DNA of 64,000 nt from Qipengyuania qiaonensis. GTDB taxonomy: Bacteria; Pseudomonadota; Alphaproteobacteria; Sphingomonadales; Sphingomonadaceae. The position numbers were made by a program, and so were the translations under genes. Location: the NCBI RefSeq assembly GCF_019711515.1, contig NZ_JAIGNO010000003.1, positions 186,001-250,000 on the forward strand, read 5' to 3'. How positions within the stretch are numbered: the stretch's first letter is position 1; each line of letters opens with the position of its first letter. Below, one piece after another: positions 62,821 through 64,000 of this stretch. Below the pieces are notes generated by a model. The model was given only the letters and a program-made list of their open reading frames with translations. It did not search any database and was not told where the DNA came from.

Positions 62821-64000
62821 TCAGCGGACCAAACCGGCAAGAGCGGCGAACGCGTTGCCTTCTCTTGGCTGCGAAGGCCTTTGCCGTTCCTGCTTGCGGC
62901 GGGAGGGTCGCCATTCCCAGCGGTCGGGCCGAGGCGGACCGAACTGACCTTCGGAAAGTGGCTTGCCTTTCTGCACGCGGAACCCCGCATTGCCGAGCAA
63001 TCGGGAAATGTTGCCTTCCTCGAGACCGATGGACACCGGCAGCGCATAATCGAGCACGAATTTCCGTCGCCGATCCTTGGCCTGCGCTTTTGCCCGCGTT
63101 TCATGTGCAGCGCGCAGTATCTTCTCGGCAAGGTCGATGCGGATCGCCTGGCTGCCCGCATGACGATAGCCCGATGGCAGCTTCTTGGTATCGGCAATGA
63201 CTGGCAGCATCGCATCGAGCAGCGGACGCCGATCGAGGCTGAGCGCATTCAGCAGCTGGCGTGGCGCCGGCTTGAGGAGGGCCGGGGCAAAAATGTCGAG
63301 CGCACCGAAGGTGACGCCGATCTTGCGCAGGAAGGGCCGCATCTCCTTGGGCAAATACTCGATCCCCGCTTTCTCTCGGGTGACGTAACCATGGCCCGCG
63401 ATGAGGTTGAGCAACAGCGCGCGCGCCTGCGAACCGGCATCGGGATTGCTCGCCGCATGATGCATCTTTTCCAGCGGATCGAGCGGCTCGAGCTTCTTCG
63501 CAAGCCATGTGTCGAGCGAGGCCAGCAATTTGCGGCGCGCCGCTTCGGGCAGTGCGGCAACTTCGCGCGTCGGCAATATCACTGGCGTCACGGTGCCGTC
63601 GCGGCGTTCAAGCTGGCCCAGTTCCCGCCCCTTCCAGCGGATTGCACCTCGCGAAAGCTCTACATCGGCCATGTCCGACGTTGCCAGGGCCTCCGCCTTC
63701 TCGCCGAGCAATCTGGGCAATGCCTTCTCCGCCGCGGCGAGCAGCATGCGCCGGTCTTCGTGACGGGCCGAAGGGTCGACCACGAAGCGCAGGCCTTCGA
63801 CGTGGCCCAACACCTCGCCCTCTACGCTCACCTCACCCATCTCGCTCAATTCAATCGGCAACATGCCTGCATCCTGTCCTAGTGACTTCATCAGGATCGC
63901 CGTCCTTCGGTTTACGAATCGCTCGGTCAGCCGCGCATGGAGCGCGTCCGACAGTTTTGCCTCTACCGCTCGGGCGCGCGACGCCATTTCGTCACGCGCC
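62821..64000 (-). CDS. Suv3-like ATP-dependent RNA helicase, C-terminal part (5' end outside window)
   Basis: The 393 codons in the window are the C-terminal part of a large helicase; the open frame runs past the right edge, with Ala-Arg-Asp-Glu preceding the internal methionine near 63987. Alphaproteobacteria have a helicase of this type upstream of the S4-fdxA-carD genes, related to mitochondrial SUPV3L1. Visible sequence is the accessory region: VTPVILPTREVAALPEAARR, then GHGYVTREKAGIEYLPKEMR and a basic tail rich in Arg, Gln and Pro (SRRKQERQRPSQPREG). The motor domains are outside. Confidence 0.85.
   Translation of the reverse strand, partial: ARDEMASRARAVEAKLSDALHARLTERFVNRRTAILMKSLGQDAGMLPIELSEMGEVSVEGEVLGHVEGLRFVVDPSARHEDRRMLLAAAEKALPRLLGEKAEALATSDMADVELSRGAIRWKGRELGQLERRDGTVTPVILPTREVAALPEAARRKLLASLDTWLAKKLEPLDPLEKMHHAASNPDAGSQARALLLNLIAGHGYVTREKAGIEYLPKEMRPFLRKIGVTFGALDIFAPALLKPAPRQLLNALSLDRRPLLDAMLPVIADTKKLPSGYRHAGSQAIRIDLAEKILRAAHETRAKAQAKDRRRKFVLDYALPVSIGLEEGNISRLLGNAGFRVQKGKPLSEGQFGPPRPDRWEWRPSRRKQERQRPSQPREGNAFAALAGLVR

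Overview
The window looks like chromosomal DNA of an alphaproteobacterium of the order Sphingomonadales, most likely an Erythrobacteraceae-type marine or aquatic heterotroph. The reasons are high GC, dense ATGA-type start/stop overlaps, a ThiS-ThiG fusion, UrcA and DUF2807 proteins, an S9 ribosomal protein with an acidic N-terminal extension, and the gene orders hemE-hemJ-rho, mnmE-mnmG-rsmG-parA-parB and helicase-S4-fdxA-carD. The taxonomic call is an inference from gene content. I saw no insertion sequence, integrase, prophage, CRISPR array, rRNA or tRNA.

Region 1 (1-7.7 kb, mostly minus strand) is a complete SUF iron-sulfur assembly operon: an IscR-like Rrf2 regulator, sufB, a small membrane protein, a DUF559 nuclease-fold protein, sufC, sufD, sufS, sufT and sufA. 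Most junctions are start/stop overlaps. Upstream lies an AraC-type regulator. Region 2 (7.9-25.4 kb) is housekeeping: pyrD, a gamma-glutamyltransferase lipoprotein, a long-chain acyl-CoA synthetase, a Ca2+/H+ antiporter, thiSG, a MerC-domain protein behind a Zur-like palindrome, heme A synthase, cutA, rplM-rpsI, a phosphoesterase/lipid-kinase-like pair, a LytS/LytTR two-component system and class I fumarase. Region 3 (25.4-33.6 kb) holds a PCMT-like protein, tolC, a PopZ-like (DUF2497) protein, a thioredoxin-fold ferredoxin, a CBS protein, an IscA protein, xth, a SleB-type hydrolase, hpf and dnaQ.

Region 4 (33.6-49 kb) is the probable replication origin neighbourhood. dnaQ-coaE-aroE-maf-ppsR run leftwards and hemE-hemJ-rho run rightwards from a 285-bp gap. 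That gap has a 23-nt pure A/T tract and DnaA-box-like 9-mers, and it matches the hemE-linked origin known in Caulobacter. About 8 kb to the right is mnmE-mnmG-rsmG-parA-parB. It carries three parS sites: one perfect 16-mer directly after the mnmE stop, one inside mnmG and one inside rsmG.

Region 5 (49-64 kb) starts 75 bp after parB with an archaic-type chaperone-usher pilus operon: two spore-coat-U pilins, a chaperone and an usher. It continues with a glycine-zipper protein, free-methionine sulfoxide reductase, a sorbosone-dehydrogenase-like protein, an acyl-CoA dehydrogenase, tsaC, lipoproteins, two tandem DUF2807 proteins, carD, fdxA, an S4 protein and the C-terminal part of a Suv3-like helicase cut by the window end.

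I found nothing that is clearly a new system. The most interesting signals are the origin/parS/PopZ-like chromosome-segregation set, the nuclease-fold and membrane genes built into the suf operon, several unassigned palindromic operators, and an orphan minus-strand terminator at 7.75 kb.
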